IMG/VR virus record: IMGVR_UViG_3300037540_000107
Coordinates: 1 to 43,947 of that record
Direction: 5' to 3' (one strand)
Source of the DNA: a virus
Length of the DNA stretch: 43,947 nt
In this document: in pieces, positions 34,644 to 42,029 of the stretch
Numbering within the stretch: position 1 is the first letter of the stretch
How the letters are laid out: the number at the start of each line of letters is the position of its first letter
Notes under the pieces: model-generated
Databases searched by the model: none
What the model was told of the DNA's origin: nothing
What the model saw: only the letters and a program-made list of their open reading frames with translations
Program-made: the position numbers and the translations under genes

Positions 34644-35357
34644 TTAGTATACCCTCCCATTCCATCTACCGTTTTTCTTAAGTACCATTGGTAAAAGCTT
34701 TGGTTGTCCATCTATAATAATACCAGCTGTTAATATTGGCCTGTCCTTTTGCGCTTTGTTATAGGCATATGCCATACTCTTAATATCAAACAAGCAGCCT
34801 AGTTGCATCCCCCAAAAAAGATTCCGTGGGTTAGCCCAGTAATGGATAGATGCTTTTGAGTGGTAGTGACCCTGTACTATGTTCATCCCCATGTTCTTAC
34901 TAACCTGCATTGCATTAGCACTTTTCATATGGACGAAGTAAACAGGCTGTCTATTACTCATCGTTAAGGTGAAATCAAACTTCCACTGCCATCCATCTCC
35001 TACTCCATATATATCATTATAGCTTTTAATTACCCCTGCTGGTAAACCAGCTGCTACAACCCTCCTATGGATTAGGCTCCCATGGTTTGACTTTACTATC
35101 AACATCTCTGGGAATATACCCTCTAACTTTCTAAGAAACTTCTGAGTCTCGATCAGCTCTTTAGTAGCTGAGAAAAGAGAGGGGTCAGATTGATGGAAAG
35201 ATATCGCATGGTTATCAGCCTCATCCCCCAGATTCACAACCCTGTCAGGATTATATTGCTCTTTGATAGCTTCCAAGAATCTAAGCACATCCTTGTGGTG
35301 GTAAGGGGAGTGGATATCACCTATCGTCAACACTCTTTTGTTTTTGTAATGTTTCAA
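34644..35357 (-). CDS. Calcineurin-like metallophosphoesterase
   Basis: A 237-residue two-metal phosphoesterase. The motifs are TIGDIHSPYHH (D-x-H), VNLGDEADN (GDxxD), KSNHGS (GNH-like), VYFVHM and VQGHYHS (GHxH). Phage members are often annotated as DNA repair exonucleases or nucleotide-processing enzymes; the exact substrate is unclear. Located within the replication and nucleotide block. Confidence 0.82.
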   Translation of the reverse strand: MKHYKNKRVLTIGDIHSPYHHKDVLRFLEAIKEQYNPDRVVNLGDEADNHAISFHQSDPSLFSATKELIETQKFLRKLEGIFPEMLIVKSNHGSLIHRRVVAAGLPAGVIKSYNDIYGVGDGWQWKFDFTLTMSNRQPVYFVHMKSANAMQVSKNMGMNIVQGHYHSKASIHYWANPRNLFWGMQLGCLFDIKSMAYAYNKAQKDRPILTAGIIIDGQPKLLPMVLKKNGRWNGRVY

Positions 35358-35535
35358 GTTTCTTACTCCCTATTACTCCATGGATTGCTTTAATATAAGG
35401 CATCTGATACACCTTATTATTACCACTCTTATAGAAAGAGTCCTTCCGAGGCCAGATCAATCTACCTTTTAAGTAATTGTTATAGATCTTCCTGGTTTCT
35501 TTCAGCTTAAACCATTGCTCTTCTGATAGGCTCAT
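35317..35535 (-). CDS. Hypothetical protein
   Basis: A 72-residue basic ORF (MSLSEEQWFKLKETRKIYNNYLKGR...) overlapping the start of the phosphoesterase by 41 bp and the end of the upstream zinc-ribbon gene by 4 bp. No domain recognised. Confidence 0.55.
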   Translation of the reverse strand: MSLSEEQWFKLKETRKIYNNYLKGRLIWPRKDSFYKSGNNKVYQMPYIKAIHGVIGSKKLETLQKQKSVDDR

Positions 35536-35792
35536 TTGATACCTCTCTCTTTCTTCTCCTGTGCTATAGCCTGCTCAGAAGCTACGTTCTCTCTGTTATA
35601 TTCTGATTTAAGTGTGTACCCGTTATTTTCCCAACCTACTCCCTTTAGCTGGAAAGAAGTGGAGTCTGATATCTGCCTTGTGGCAAGCTCCCCACACATC
35701 GGGCAGTACTCATCAAGATCTAACTGACTCACTTTCTTTATAACATCAAATTCTGCTCTACAGTTTTTACATAAATGAGGATATATTGGCAT
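35532..35792 (-). CDS. FmdB-type zinc-ribbon protein
   Basis: An 86-residue protein beginning MPIYPHLCKNCRAEFDVIKKVSQLD with CPMCG downstream, the hallmark of the FmdB putative regulatory family. The start at 35792 is set by similarity to this family's conserved MP-Y N-terminus; an upstream in-frame ATG at 35801 is also possible. Confidence 0.75.
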   Translation of the reverse strand: MPIYPHLCKNCRAEFDVIKKVSQLDLDEYCPMCGELATRQISDSTSFQLKGVGWENNGYTLKSEYNRENVASEQAIAQEKKERGIK

Positions 35793-35797
35793 ATTAA

Positions 35798-36142
35798 TCA
35801 ACCTCCTCCATGAATTTCTCTTATTATGTCTCTTATTACCATAAGGGCTTCCTCTTCTTTTCTTTCATAAATATACCTCTCTAAAAGATGAAGATAAGAT
35901 TTTAATTCACCATATACAACTTCCCTTAACTCCCTGCATACATTATCTATCATTGGATTCATATCTTTATGCATACAAAAAAATTCACAACCCCATTCAA
36001 CACTAGCTCTATAGTGGTTTTGATAAGATGGATCAGAATAAGTAGGGGATTCTATAGATAGTTTTACATCTAAAGGCTCATAGATTACCTTTCTTTTACT
36101 ACCGAGTAGGTGAGACTTTACCTCATTAATGAATTTACTCAT
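35798..36142 (-). CDS. Hypothetical protein
   Basis: A 114-residue ORF (MSKFINEVKSHLLGSKRKVIYEPL...). Central region YRASVEWGCEFFCMHKDMNPMIDNVCRELREVVYGE appears alpha/beta. It lies right after the RusA-like region. No family recognised. Confidence 0.6.
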   Translation of the reverse strand: MSKFINEVKSHLLGSKRKVIYEPLDVKLSIESPTYSDPSYQNHYRASVEWGCEFFCMHKDMNPMIDNVCRELREVVYGELKSYLHLLERYIYERKEEEALMVIRDIIREIHGGG

Positions 36143-36143
36143 A

Positions 36144-36466
36144 TTAATCTAGCTCCTCCCACAGCTCTATAATTGTTTCTTCTTTGGCTCCCTTCGTTTT
36201 CTCTTGCGAGAACCTGACTTCTTTGACGTACTGGGTCGAATCATCTTGAAGTATTCCTCCGTTGACAAGCCCATCGATGACTGCTTTTGCTGAGATTCCG
36301 TCAGCATCACACAACCTTTTCCTTTTGGAATGAATCTTACAACTGCATCGTGAAGCCAGTGGCGTAGCTTTGCTTGTTGCCATCTGTTCATTGCGAGTAT
36401 TCGGTTCCATGTTGGAAGAGGAAACGGTAGAACTATTCTTTTTAACAACCTTTTTCTTCCTGCCAT
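36144..36466 (-). pseudogene. RusA-like Holliday junction endonuclease, split by a -1 frameshift
   Basis: The N-terminal half of a RusA-like nuclease (RIVLPFPLPTWNRILAMNRWQQAKLRHWLHDAV) is read from the ATG at 36466, which has AGGAGATCCA upstream. The C-terminal half (KRKRLCDADGISAKAVIDGLVNGGILQDDSTQYVKEV...EETIIELWEELD, holding the catalytic Asp region) is in the -1 frame and ends at 36144. The frames can be joined at CCAAAAGGAAAAGG (36315-36328). This is either a one-base deletion, a sequencing error, or a programmed -1 shift; no textbook slippery heptamer is present. A 116-residue frame starting at 36494 includes the C-terminal half but has an unrelated N-terminus. Confidence 0.7.
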
Positions 36467-36487
36467 TGGATCTCCTTAGTTCTTTTC

Positions 36488-36619
36488 CTACCATTTAAAC
36501 CCCACTAATATTAGATACATTATTATTGATTCAAAGGGTCTTACATCCTCTCCAAGATATATACAGAACAATACAAAGAACAGAGTCATAAATAAAGCTC
36601 TAATAATATTCATTAGCAT
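36488..36619 (-). CDS. Small membrane protein
   Basis: A 43-residue ORF with two hydrophobic stretches (RALFMTLFFVLFCIYLG and SIIMYLILVGF). Its ATG overlaps the upstream TGA (TGATG). Single or double membrane span. Unknown role. Confidence 0.55.
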   Translation of the reverse strand: MLMNIIRALFMTLFFVLFCIYLGEDVRPFESIIMYLILVGFKW

Positions 36620-36759
36620 CACCTCGTTAATACATCTAGTGGTATCATAGAGATGGTTCCATTATCATCTTTAAACCACCTATATGATTCTCCCTCTATG
36701 ATACCTACCATTATTACTTCACCATACAGGGGGTGGTGTTCACCTATTCCATATTCCAT
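36619..36759 (-). CDS. Small hypothetical protein
   Basis: A 46-residue ORF (MEYGIGEHHPLYGEVIMVGI...) predicted to be beta-rich. It starts within the TAATG overlap at the end of the 5'-3' exonuclease gene and overlaps the next start. Function unknown. Confidence 0.55.
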   Translation of the reverse strand: MEYGIGEHHPLYGEVIMVGIIEGESYRWFKDDNGTISMIPLDVLTR

Positions 36760-37562
36760 TAATCTACCCTCAGTAGAAACTCATTCTTCTCAAACCAATC
36801 CCAATCACCACCATACAGATAGAGTATACAATCTCTCATCTCTTGCTCATTCTTACAGGCTGAGATTACTTTGGCTGCTTTAACAGGGCCTATACCATCA
36901 ACCCCCTTAATATTATCAACCCTGTCTCCAGTGAGAAATTGTTTATAGAGGTTCTTTAGAGCCTCCCTCCTACCTACAGAGTATTGTTTCTCACCTCTCC
37001 AGTTATAGTGGAGTCCAGGTACTTGGTCAAGATCCTTATCTAAAGTACAGATCACAGAGGGGGTTGCTGTTTGCAGATTAAAAAGCTGGTGGAGAGCCAA
37101 ATCATCATCTGCTTCTCTACCTCTATAGGTTGTTTCAGCTCCCCACTTATCAAAGAGATAATCTCTAATAGCTTGATAGTGGTGGGGCTTTCTCAACCCC
37201 TCTCTATTCGCCTTGTAATCGGGATACCTCTCTCTCCTGTAGCAATTCTTACTATCAGTTAAGAAGATTGTGTAATTATCTGAGTTCCAATAATCTAATA
37301 TTGAATTTAATAATTGCTTCACTGAGTGGAGTGCATTAGATAGTGGGTCAGGTTTGTATCCGTCTGTTATTGCCCCATATCTAATACCTTTTTCTACACA
37401 ATGAGCTACACATTCTTTCTTATACCTGAACTGCTCTCCATCAGGAGCTTCCCAATAATGACCATCACTGGTAGCTCCACAGGAGTAGACAACTATATCG
37501 CCATCTATAAGGAGGTGAGGGGAGTTCTTTCTCTCAATCTGTTTTGGGAAATCTAAGCTCAT
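36759..37562 (-). CDS. 5'-3' exonuclease (gp6-like, FEN family)
   Basis: A 267-residue nuclease that removes RNA primers and degrades host DNA. PIN/FEN motifs are LLIDGDIVVYSC near residue 18, RYPDYKANREGLRKPHHY near 112, GREADDDLALHQ near 147, CTLDKDLDQVPG near 170, and a helix-hairpin-helix TGDRVDNIKGVDGIGPVKAAKVI near 212. T7 gp6 is 300 residues. Located directly downstream of SSB. Confidence 0.9.
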   Translation of the reverse strand: MSLDFPKQIERKNSPHLLIDGDIVVYSCGATSDGHYWEAPDGEQFRYKKECVAHCVEKGIRYGAITDGYKPDPLSNALHSVKQLLNSILDYWNSDNYTIFLTDSKNCYRRERYPDYKANREGLRKPHHYQAIRDYLFDKWGAETTYRGREADDDLALHQLFNLQTATPSVICTLDKDLDQVPGLHYNWRGEKQYSVGRREALKNLYKQFLTGDRVDNIKGVDGIGPVKAAKVISACKNEQEMRDCILYLYGGDWDWFEKNEFLLRVD

Positions 37563-37573
37563 AATCTACCTCC

Positions 37574-38185
37574 TTAGAAAGGAACATCCTCTTCCTTATC
37601 TGCTTCTGGCTCAACCCAATCATGGGACTTCCTAATCTCTTCTTGTATAAATTTAGGAAGCTTATCCATAACACTTTCATCTGGATTATCCATATCAAAT
37701 ACAAGCTCATCACAGATACCTTCAGGTGTATCAATACCGGCCATCAACGGGGCTAGTCCAACAACCTTAGCTTTACCACCTGATGTAGATCCAACAGTAA
37801 CTAAACAATACTTACCCATCAGATCGGTGAATCCATTAGCATCTTTATTAACAGCCTGGATAAGACCTGTGAGTGCTGCCTTCTCATGGGTAGATTTTAA
37901 ATACTCTTTACCTAAGATACGGCTTACAGTCTCAGTATTATCCTCAGCATCAGTGAGTTCTATTGTCTCTGATGGGAACTCGAATGTAATCCAAACCTTC
38001 TCTTTAATCTGAGGATTACCATCGTCCCACTTCATTATCTCATCTGTTTGCCAATCCCTGATATACTGACGACCTAAATCAATTATCTGACAGACCTTAG
38101 CTACGTATGTTCCATCAGCTAATCTACCAAGATCCTTCTTCTCTTTCTTACTACCCTCTTTACTTTTATCAAATCCTAAACCCAT
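37574..38185 (-). CDS. Single-stranded DNA-binding protein
   Basis: A 203-residue protein with an OB-fold-like core (GTYVAKVCQIIDLGRQYI, KVWITFEFPSE, GKYCLVTVGSTSGGKAKV) and an acidic C-terminal tail ending KEEDVPF, the SSB-type tip that recruits replication proteins. Placed between an early gene and the 5'-3' exonuclease. Phage SSB function inferred from tail and context. Confidence 0.8.
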   Translation of the reverse strand: MGLGFDKSKEGSKKEKKDLGRLADGTYVAKVCQIIDLGRQYIRDWQTDEIMKWDDGNPQIKEKVWITFEFPSETIELTDAEDNTETVSRILGKEYLKSTHEKAALTGLIQAVNKDANGFTDLMGKYCLVTVGSTSGGKAKVVGLAPLMAGIDTPEGICDELVFDMDNPDESVMDKLPKFIQEEIRKSHDWVEPEADKEEDVPF

Positions 38186-38197
38186 AGTCCTTCTCCT

Positions 38198-38599
38198 TTA
38201 ATTAAATGTCTTACCTAAGAGTCTGTTCTCCAGCTCTTTAGATTCTTCTTTCCAAAATATGTCAACCATTCTTTTCAATATACTGAGTAGATATTCCTTT
38301 CTAGTCTGAACCTTATCTGTAGTATCTGGGAATACATGGAGTAAGATTCTATCTGCGTAGTTATGGATGAGTAGACTTACCATACTATCTCTATCCGTTA
38401 CCTCCCAATCTCTATTAAATAATAGAGCTTCTACACTAGCCCCTTCCTTTTTGTAGAAACTATCCATCACCTCTTTCAGTTCTGTTTTAAGTATCCTTTG
38501 TCTACCTTTTGCTTGGAACATTACATCAGGAAATCTCTTCATAATGATTGGTACAAACGTATTAGATAATGTTTCTTTTAATTCATCTACACTTCTCAT
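38198..38599 (-). CDS. Hypothetical protein, first gene behind a promoter
   Basis: A 133-residue helical protein (MRSVDELKETLSNTFVPIIMKRF...) that heads the operon running from the promoter at 38645-38673 to the lysis genes. Not recognised. Position next to SSB suggests a replication or recombination accessory role. Confidence 0.6.
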   Translation of the reverse strand: MRSVDELKETLSNTFVPIIMKRFPDVMFQAKGRQRILKTELKEVMDSFYKKEGASVEALLFNRDWEVTDRDSMVSLLIHNYADRILLHVFPDTTDKVQTRKEYLLSILKRMVDIFWKEESKELENRLLGKTFN

Positions 38600-38644
38600 G
38601 GCGAATCACTACGCCTCCCCTATTTAGTTGTTATTCTTAACTCC

Positions 38645-38673
38645 ATACTACCATAATTAACCTGTTTTGTCAA
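38645..38673 (-). promoter_or_regulatory. Sigma70-like promoter, leftward
   Basis: On the minus strand TTGACA (38668-38673), a 17-bp spacer and TAGTAT (38645-38650). The -35 is perfect; the -10 matches 4 of 6. It lies in the gap between polymerase and the 133-residue gene and would drive the SSB-to-holin block of about 10 kb. Confidence 0.65.
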
Positions 38674-38681
38674 GGTTTTTC

Positions 38682-39785
38682 TTAGTGTGTTTGGGCCCAG
38701 TTCCTACCAACAATAGCCTTTCCAACAATTGGCACTTTATAATTATAATACCTACCAGCCTCTACGAGAGCCCTCAATGCAAGATCTGCATATTGCTTCT
38801 CCTGCCCCTCTCTAACCTGGGCCTGCCATTCATCATGCTGCTGTATCAATAGATAGGCTTCTATATCGGTCTTAGGCAACCACTCCAGCCATAGAATCTT
38901 CATGGCTCTCTTTATAATTAAAGCCCCATCTGATTGAAACTTAAGATTAACAAGTGAATGGGAGGATCTAGCGAATAACTTCCTTCCATCTAGCCCTATT
39001 ACATACCCTCCCTTCTCAGCCCTCCTCGATTGCCAAGCCTTTGTTACAGCTTCCTTCATCCCTGAGAGGGCTGTGTTGTCCCTCCAAAAGTTATTAAATA
39101 ACTGAGCTGCCTTAAGCTTAGAGCAGCCTAGGATTTCTTGGAGCCTAGGTATCTGACCTCCGTAAGTGAGTGCGTATTTAGGACTCTTTGCACCATCTCT
39201 ATCTGTTCCGAATAGTCTGGCATTAGCTGAGTGAACATCTCCCTCAATGAGCTCATGAGCGTATCGCTTGCCTCCTTGGAAGCTGAAGCAATTGTGAGCT
39301 TCCGTTCTGGCTTCGAGAGCAGATGCATCAACACCGACCATTGAGTAGCCCCGAGGTACTTTGAAGAGGCTCCGCATCTCTTTTCCATAGACAACCTTCT
39401 CACTTGCTTTTGGTACATTTACCACTACCCTGTGTTGATACCTACCTGTGTTACACCCACATGGATTAGCGGATGCTTCAATCTTACCATCTCCACGAAC
39501 CTGATTTATCCAACCTTTATTATCGGGATCTTTTATATTAAGAATCGTATTACGCCTGTGGGTAAGTACATTCCTCCTAGCTATAAGCTGCCCAAACTCT
39601 CCTTTAATGGAGCTGAAAGAATCCTCAGTTAGTTTAGGGGAAGTCTTTTCCTTAGTCTTTTTATTGAAGTTCCATTGAGTTGGTTTCCATCCCTGGGTTA
39701 AAAGGTAATCCTTTATCTGAGAATGGCTGTTAAGATTGAATCTCTCAAAAGAGACTTTCGTGTATGGGCCTTTTATATTGTGCAA
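38682..39785 (-). CDS. Family A DNA polymerase, C-terminal polymerase half (split gene)
   Basis: This 367-residue chain carries the whole catalytic palm and fingers of a T7-type polymerase. It has motif A GVDASALEARTEAH, motif B RDGAKSPKYALTYGG (Arg, Lys, Tyr spaced as in T7) and motif C IQQHDEWQAQV. Its first residues, GPYTKVSFERFNLNSHSQIKDYL, align with T7 APYTPVVFNPSSRDHIQKKL, so the split falls in the thumb-side region just before this segment. The gene starts at TTG (39785) behind a perfect GGAGGTG ribosome binding site, with in-frame stops just upstream. It is therefore made as a separate chain and must assemble with the exonuclease half at 42503-43438. Confidence 0.9.
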   Translation of the reverse strand: MHNIKGPYTKVSFERFNLNSHSQIKDYLLTQGWKPTQWNFNKKTKEKTSPKLTEDSFSSIKGEFGQLIARRNVLTHRRNTILNIKDPDNKGWINQVRGDGKIEASANPCGCNTGRYQHRVVVNVPKASEKVVYGKEMRSLFKVPRGYSMVGVDASALEARTEAHNCFSFQGGKRYAHELIEGDVHSANARLFGTDRDGAKSPKYALTYGGQIPRLQEILGCSKLKAAQLFNNFWRDNTALSGMKEAVTKAWQSRRAEKGGYVIGLDGRKLFARSSHSLVNLKFQSDGALIIKRAMKILWLEWLPKTDIEAYLLIQQHDEWQAQVREGQEKQYADLALRALVEAGRYYNYKVPIVGKAIVGRNWAQTH

Positions 39786-39816
39786 TCTCTATCACCTCCC
39801 TACAAAAAACCTTTCT

Positions 39817-39900
39817 AAGTAAACACTTTAGTTCACCGTTTTCATTAAACAAACAGCACATACTATACAGAAGCGGCTTATCAACACTGTTCTGTTACTT
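39817..39900 (-). other. Possible attC site after cassette 9
   Basis: AAGTAAC directly at the end of the cassette 9 ORF and GTTTACTT 84 bp later could be R'' and R' boxes (reverse complements except for one base). The central part folds poorly, so this right boundary is the least certain of the array. The polymerase ribosome binding site begins about 20 bp further on. Confidence 0.4.
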
Positions 39901-40144
39901 ATTTTGACCTGTTATTACTTTTGCATTTTTGGTTATTGCACTTAAAATCGTAATCATCTGCCGCCTCGGTGCTACAATCAAAACCCTCCATAAAACAACC
40001 ACAAGCGCAACAACGATTTTCCTCCTTGAAGGGCTGTTTCGTAACAGAACCAGCCGCAGCATCAGAATTGCTAAGGCTTGCGTTATTAAAAGCCTCCATG
40101 TATGCCATCACTTTGACTAATTTTCTAATGTCTTTAGTCACCAT
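39899..40144 (-). CDS. Cassette 9: cysteine-containing hypothetical protein
   Basis: An 81-residue protein with CCACGCF, FDCST and FKCNNQKC in its C-terminal half, suggesting a zinc site. ATG at 40144 follows CAGGAG. The upstream junction is a reduced attC site (GATTAGC). Unlike cassettes 1-8, no clear complementary R'' is present downstream. Function unknown. Confidence 0.6.
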   Translation of the reverse strand: MVTKDIRKLVKVMAYMEAFNNASLSNSDAAAGSVTKQPFKEENRCCACGCFMEGFDCSTEAADDYDFKCNNQKCKSNNRSK

Positions 40145-40158
40145 CCGCAATCTCCTGT

Positions 40159-40175
40159 GCTAATCGTTATATTAC
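40159..40175 (-). other. Reduced attC site after cassette 8
   Basis: GTAATATAAC (R'' of cassette 8, the reverse complement of that cassette's first bases) is followed at once by GATTAGC. The L''/L' hairpin found in full sites is missing, leaving 17 bp. Confidence 0.5.
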
Positions 40176-40190
40176 TCAAGAAAAGCCGTA

Positions 40191-40478
40191 TCAATCTGCT
40201 TTGTTCAGCGGCCATCCGCCTTCAAATTGTTCCTTTAGTGCCTCTACTTGTGCGTAGAACATATCAAAACCAGCTTTATTTTTAAAAAATATCATCGTGT
40301 CGGCTCCCTGTTCGTGCAGCAAGTCTCCCTTCTTCACAGTTTCGCAGGGTGTGCCAATCTCTTTCTTGTCTGTTGGTATAAAGCCAAGCCCTATGGCTCC
40401 TTCTACTTCACAACAAGTAGTCACTATTGATCCGTGTCCATACTCAATAATCTTTATGCCGTTTTCAGTCCAAATCAT
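40191..40478 (-). CDS. Cassette 8: hypothetical protein
   Basis: A 95-residue protein (MIWTENGIKIIEYGHGSIVTTCCEVEGAIGLGFIPTD...) with alternating strands and helices. The leader is TTGGAGGTTACATA. The cassette starts G|TTATATTAC and its R'' reads GTAATATAAC. No family recognised; the largest cassette product. Confidence 0.65.
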   Translation of the reverse strand: MIWTENGIKIIEYGHGSIVTTCCEVEGAIGLGFIPTDKKEIGTPCETVKKGDLLHEQGADTMIFFKNKAGFDMFYAQVEALKEQFEGGWPLNKAD

Positions 40479-40513
40479 TATGTAACCTCCAATCTGTTAA
40501 TTTTTCGGCAACC

Positions 40514-40576
40514 GTAATATAACCAGCGCATTAAGCACCGAAAACCAAAGGTTTCGGCTTATGCTGGTCGTTCGGT
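40514..40576 (-). other. attC site after cassette 7
   Basis: A 63-bp site from ACCGAAC (R'') to GTTATATTAC (R' plus start of cassette 8). The inner part folds into an extended hairpin: CCAGC/GCTGG, AAGC/GCTT and CCGAAA/TTTTCGG around AACCTTTGG. This is the clearest attC fold in the array. Confidence 0.8.
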
Positions 40577-40593
40577 TGCTTAAGCTCAAAAAG

Positions 40594-40752
40594 TTATAGT
40601 TTAACTTCTTTCCCATCTTTTATGAGTAACACTTTTAATGTGTTACACTTTTCACAGGTTATAGATACTCCACCAAATACATGCGCTTCTGTTTGCCACG
40701 GCAATACTTTTTGCTGAGTATTTCTTTTACATTTTCCACAATAAAGCCTCAT
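40594..40752 (-). CDS. Cassette 7: small zinc-ribbon protein
   Basis: A 52-residue protein with CGKCKRNT near the start and CEKCNT in the middle: a four-cysteine ribbon. Start at 40752 follows ACGGAGGAAGTTATT. The cassette begins G|TTCGGTGTG and its R'' is ACCGAAC. Unknown function. Confidence 0.65.
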   Translation of the reverse strand: MRLYCGKCKRNTQQKVLPWQTEAHVFGGVSITCEKCNTLKVLLIKDGKEVKL

Positions 40753-40774
40753 AATAACTTCCTCCGTTTCGCAC

Positions 40775-40836
40775 ACCGAACAAGTTGCTCTATCTGAAGC
40801 CCGCTATCGCGGCCTCAGTAAGCTTGTCGTTAGCTG
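40775..40836 (-). other. attC site after cassette 6
   Basis: A 62-bp site from CAGCTAAC (overlapping the TAA of cassette 6) to GTTCGGT. Inverted repeats ACAAG/CTTGT and CTGAGGCCGC/GCGGGCTTCAG surround a GATA loop. The R'' is the exact reverse complement of the first bases of cassette 6. Confidence 0.8.
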
Positions 40837-41030
40837 CTTACTATCTCAAGCCTTGACGCTCCGCAAGTTAAGGCAAAAAACGCTTCTTCTCCATCTTCTC
40901 GCTTTGCATATACTTTGCTTGGTTCAACCTTGGTAATTTCTAACTCATCCCCAAGTTTTGCGAATCCAGGCGCACCCATACCGACAACTTTTACTTTATC
41001 TCCAGGCTTTACAGTTTCAAAATCAATCAT
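40830..41030 (-). CDS. Cassette 6: SH3/KOW-like hypothetical protein
   Basis: A 66-residue protein (VKPGDKVKVVGMGAPGFAKLGDELEITKVEPSKVYAKREDG...) with the small beta-barrel pattern of KOW/SH3-like domains. The leader is TCAAGGAGAAAAAAA. Its stop codon is part of the attC R'' box. Function unknown. Confidence 0.65.
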   Translation of the reverse strand: MIDFETVKPGDKVKVVGMGAPGFAKLGDELEITKVEPSKVYAKREDGEEAFFALTCGASRLEIVSS

Positions 41031-41058
41031 TTTTTTTCTCCTTGATAAGTAGTAAAAA

Positions 41059-41114
41059 CAGCTAACAAGCCGCTCAAGCAGACCTTCGGCAGCTTAGCTA
41101 AATCGTTATAAACC
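41059..41114 (-). other. attC site after cassette 5
   Basis: A 56-bp site from GGTTTATAAC (overlapping the stop of cassette 5) to GTTAGCTG. It carries AACGATTTAGCTAAGC on one side and GCTTGAGCGGCTTGTT on the other. Size, AAC...GTT boundary and paired AGC-AAGC / GCTT-GCT are typical of short attC sites. Confidence 0.8.
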
Positions 41115-41312
41115 TACCAGCTCAATAGCGTTTTCAACTATCTTGTCTAATTCTGTTTGTATTTCTTCCAGCTCCATATTAATTGCACTCAACAGATCAT
41201 CGTGCTGTATTGCTAAGTCGTTGTCAATGGTCGTCATATGCTGCTCTGGTGAGTTATCAATATCATTCCGTAATTTGAGTATTCTGTCTCGAATTGTCGC
41301 CATTCCATCCAT
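41106..41312 (-). CDS. Cassette 5: coiled-coil hypothetical protein
   Basis: A 68-residue protein predicted almost entirely helical (IRDRILKLRNDIDNSPEQH..., INMELEEIQTELDKIVENAI). ATG follows ACCGAAAGG. Its first bases GTTATAAACC are the exact reverse complement of its R'' GGTTTATAAC. Unknown function. Confidence 0.65.
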   Translation of the reverse strand: MDGMATIRDRILKLRNDIDNSPEQHMTTIDNDLAIQHDDLLSAINMELEEIQTELDKIVENAIELVGL

Positions 41313-41318
41313 CCTTTC

Positions 41319-41380
41319 GGTTTATAACCAGTATATTAAGCAGACCTCACAAGGTTCGGCTCCTTATTATGTCGTTCGGT
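41319..41380 (-). other. attC site after cassette 4
   Basis: A 62-bp site from ACCGAAC to GTTATAAACC. TAAG/CTTA and AACCT/AGGT form its stem around TGTG. R'' is complementary to the start of cassette 4 (GTTCGGT), and R' belongs to cassette 5. Confidence 0.75.
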
Positions 41381-41383
41381 TGC

Positions 41384-41587
41384 TTAAAGATTATCAAATA
41401 AGGCTTCGCCACCGTCTTTCTTTGCCCAATAATTTATTGCTTCCGCACAACTTCTACAATACCAAGCCCTTGTACTCTTGTTATAGTAATTCGCGGATTT
41501 GGCCCGTTGGCAAACTGTCCTGTTGCAGTTCTTACCCTTCTTGCCTTTTCCTTTTGTATTTGTTCCAGCTCTAATTGTATTTTCCAT
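41384..41587 (-). CDS. Cassette 4: zinc-binding-like protein
   Basis: A 67-residue basic protein with cysteines spaced C-x5-C (near residue 20) and C-x2-C (WYCRSCAEA near 44), typical of a small zinc finger. The leader is ACGGAGGAAATAA. Unknown function. Confidence 0.65.
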   Translation of the reverse strand: MENTIRAGTNTKGKGKKGKNCNRTVCQRAKSANYYNKSTRAWYCRSCAEAINYWAKKDGGEALFDNL

Positions 41588-41607
41588 TTATTTCCTCCGT
41601 TTCGCAG

Positions 41608-41680
41608 ACCGAACCAGCCGCTTAATTTCGACATTCATCCGCTTCGCTCCTTCTGCGATTTAGCTCAATCGTTATAAACC
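41608..41680 (-). other. attC site after cassette 3
   Basis: A 73-bp site from GGTTTATAAC to GTTCGGT, with inner pairing AGCTAAATCG / CGAAATTAAGCGGCT. R'' matches the start of cassette 3 (GTTATAAAC, exact reverse complement). Confidence 0.75.
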
Positions 41681-41685
41681 TTATA

Positions 41686-41931
41686 TTAATCAGTTGGTGG
41701 CTTCGGTAAAGCATCCATTAATTCAAAAAAGGCGTCCATTTGGTACATTAATGTTTCCCCGCTATCACCATCACCACCGGCTTTCCAGCAAAATGAATCT
41801 CCATAGTCATTAAAATCGTGTCGCATAATAAAATACATTAATTCCTCCGATTTAGGGTGATGGGCTATGCCTTCTTCCCATCTGTCTTGGGTGGTTAAAC
41901 CAAGTTTTTTAGCTTTGTCATAATTATCCAT
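41686..41931 (-). CDS. Cassette 3: acidic hypothetical protein
   Basis: An 81-residue protein (MDNYDKAKKLGLTTQDRWEEGIAHHPKSEEL...) with a Glu/Asp-rich body and the segment AFFELMDALPKPPTD. ATG at 41931 follows ACGGAGTAAATTA. No family recognised. Confidence 0.65.
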   Translation of the reverse strand: MDNYDKAKKLGLTTQDRWEEGIAHHPKSEELMYFIMRHDFNDYGDSFCWKAGGDGDSGETLMYQMDAFFELMDALPKPPTD

Positions 41932-41950
41932 TAATTTACTCCGTTTCAGT

Positions 41951-41992
41951 TTATAACCAGCCGCTAAACTCACAGGCAACTAAAATTCTCAT
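41951..41992 (-). pseudogene. Remnant of a methyltransferase-like gene in a broken cassette
   Basis: Between a reduced attC site and the start of cassette 3 is GGAG, a spacer, then an ATG opening MRILVACEFSGWL and a stop. MRxLVACEFSG is a typical start of a family of phage/bacterial DNA methyltransferase-like proteins. The ORF is cut after 11 such residues and runs into the next junction (CTG|GTTATAAAC). It looks like a 5' fragment of a lost cassette. Confidence 0.45.
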
Positions 41993-42012
41993 AATATTCT
42001 ACTCCGCAGTAA

Positions 42013-42029
42013 ATCTAACATCGTTAGAG
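42013..42029 (-). other. Reduced attC site after cassette 2
   Basis: CTCTAAC (R'' of cassette 2, overlapping its stop) is followed by GAT and then GTTAGAT. Only 17 bp; the internal hairpin is absent. Confidence 0.5.

Noticed and set aside
41434-41634. 66-residue frame overlapping cassette 4
   Set aside because: It begins inside the attC site and overlaps the 67-residue zinc-binding-like ORF, which has the better leader and cysteine pattern.
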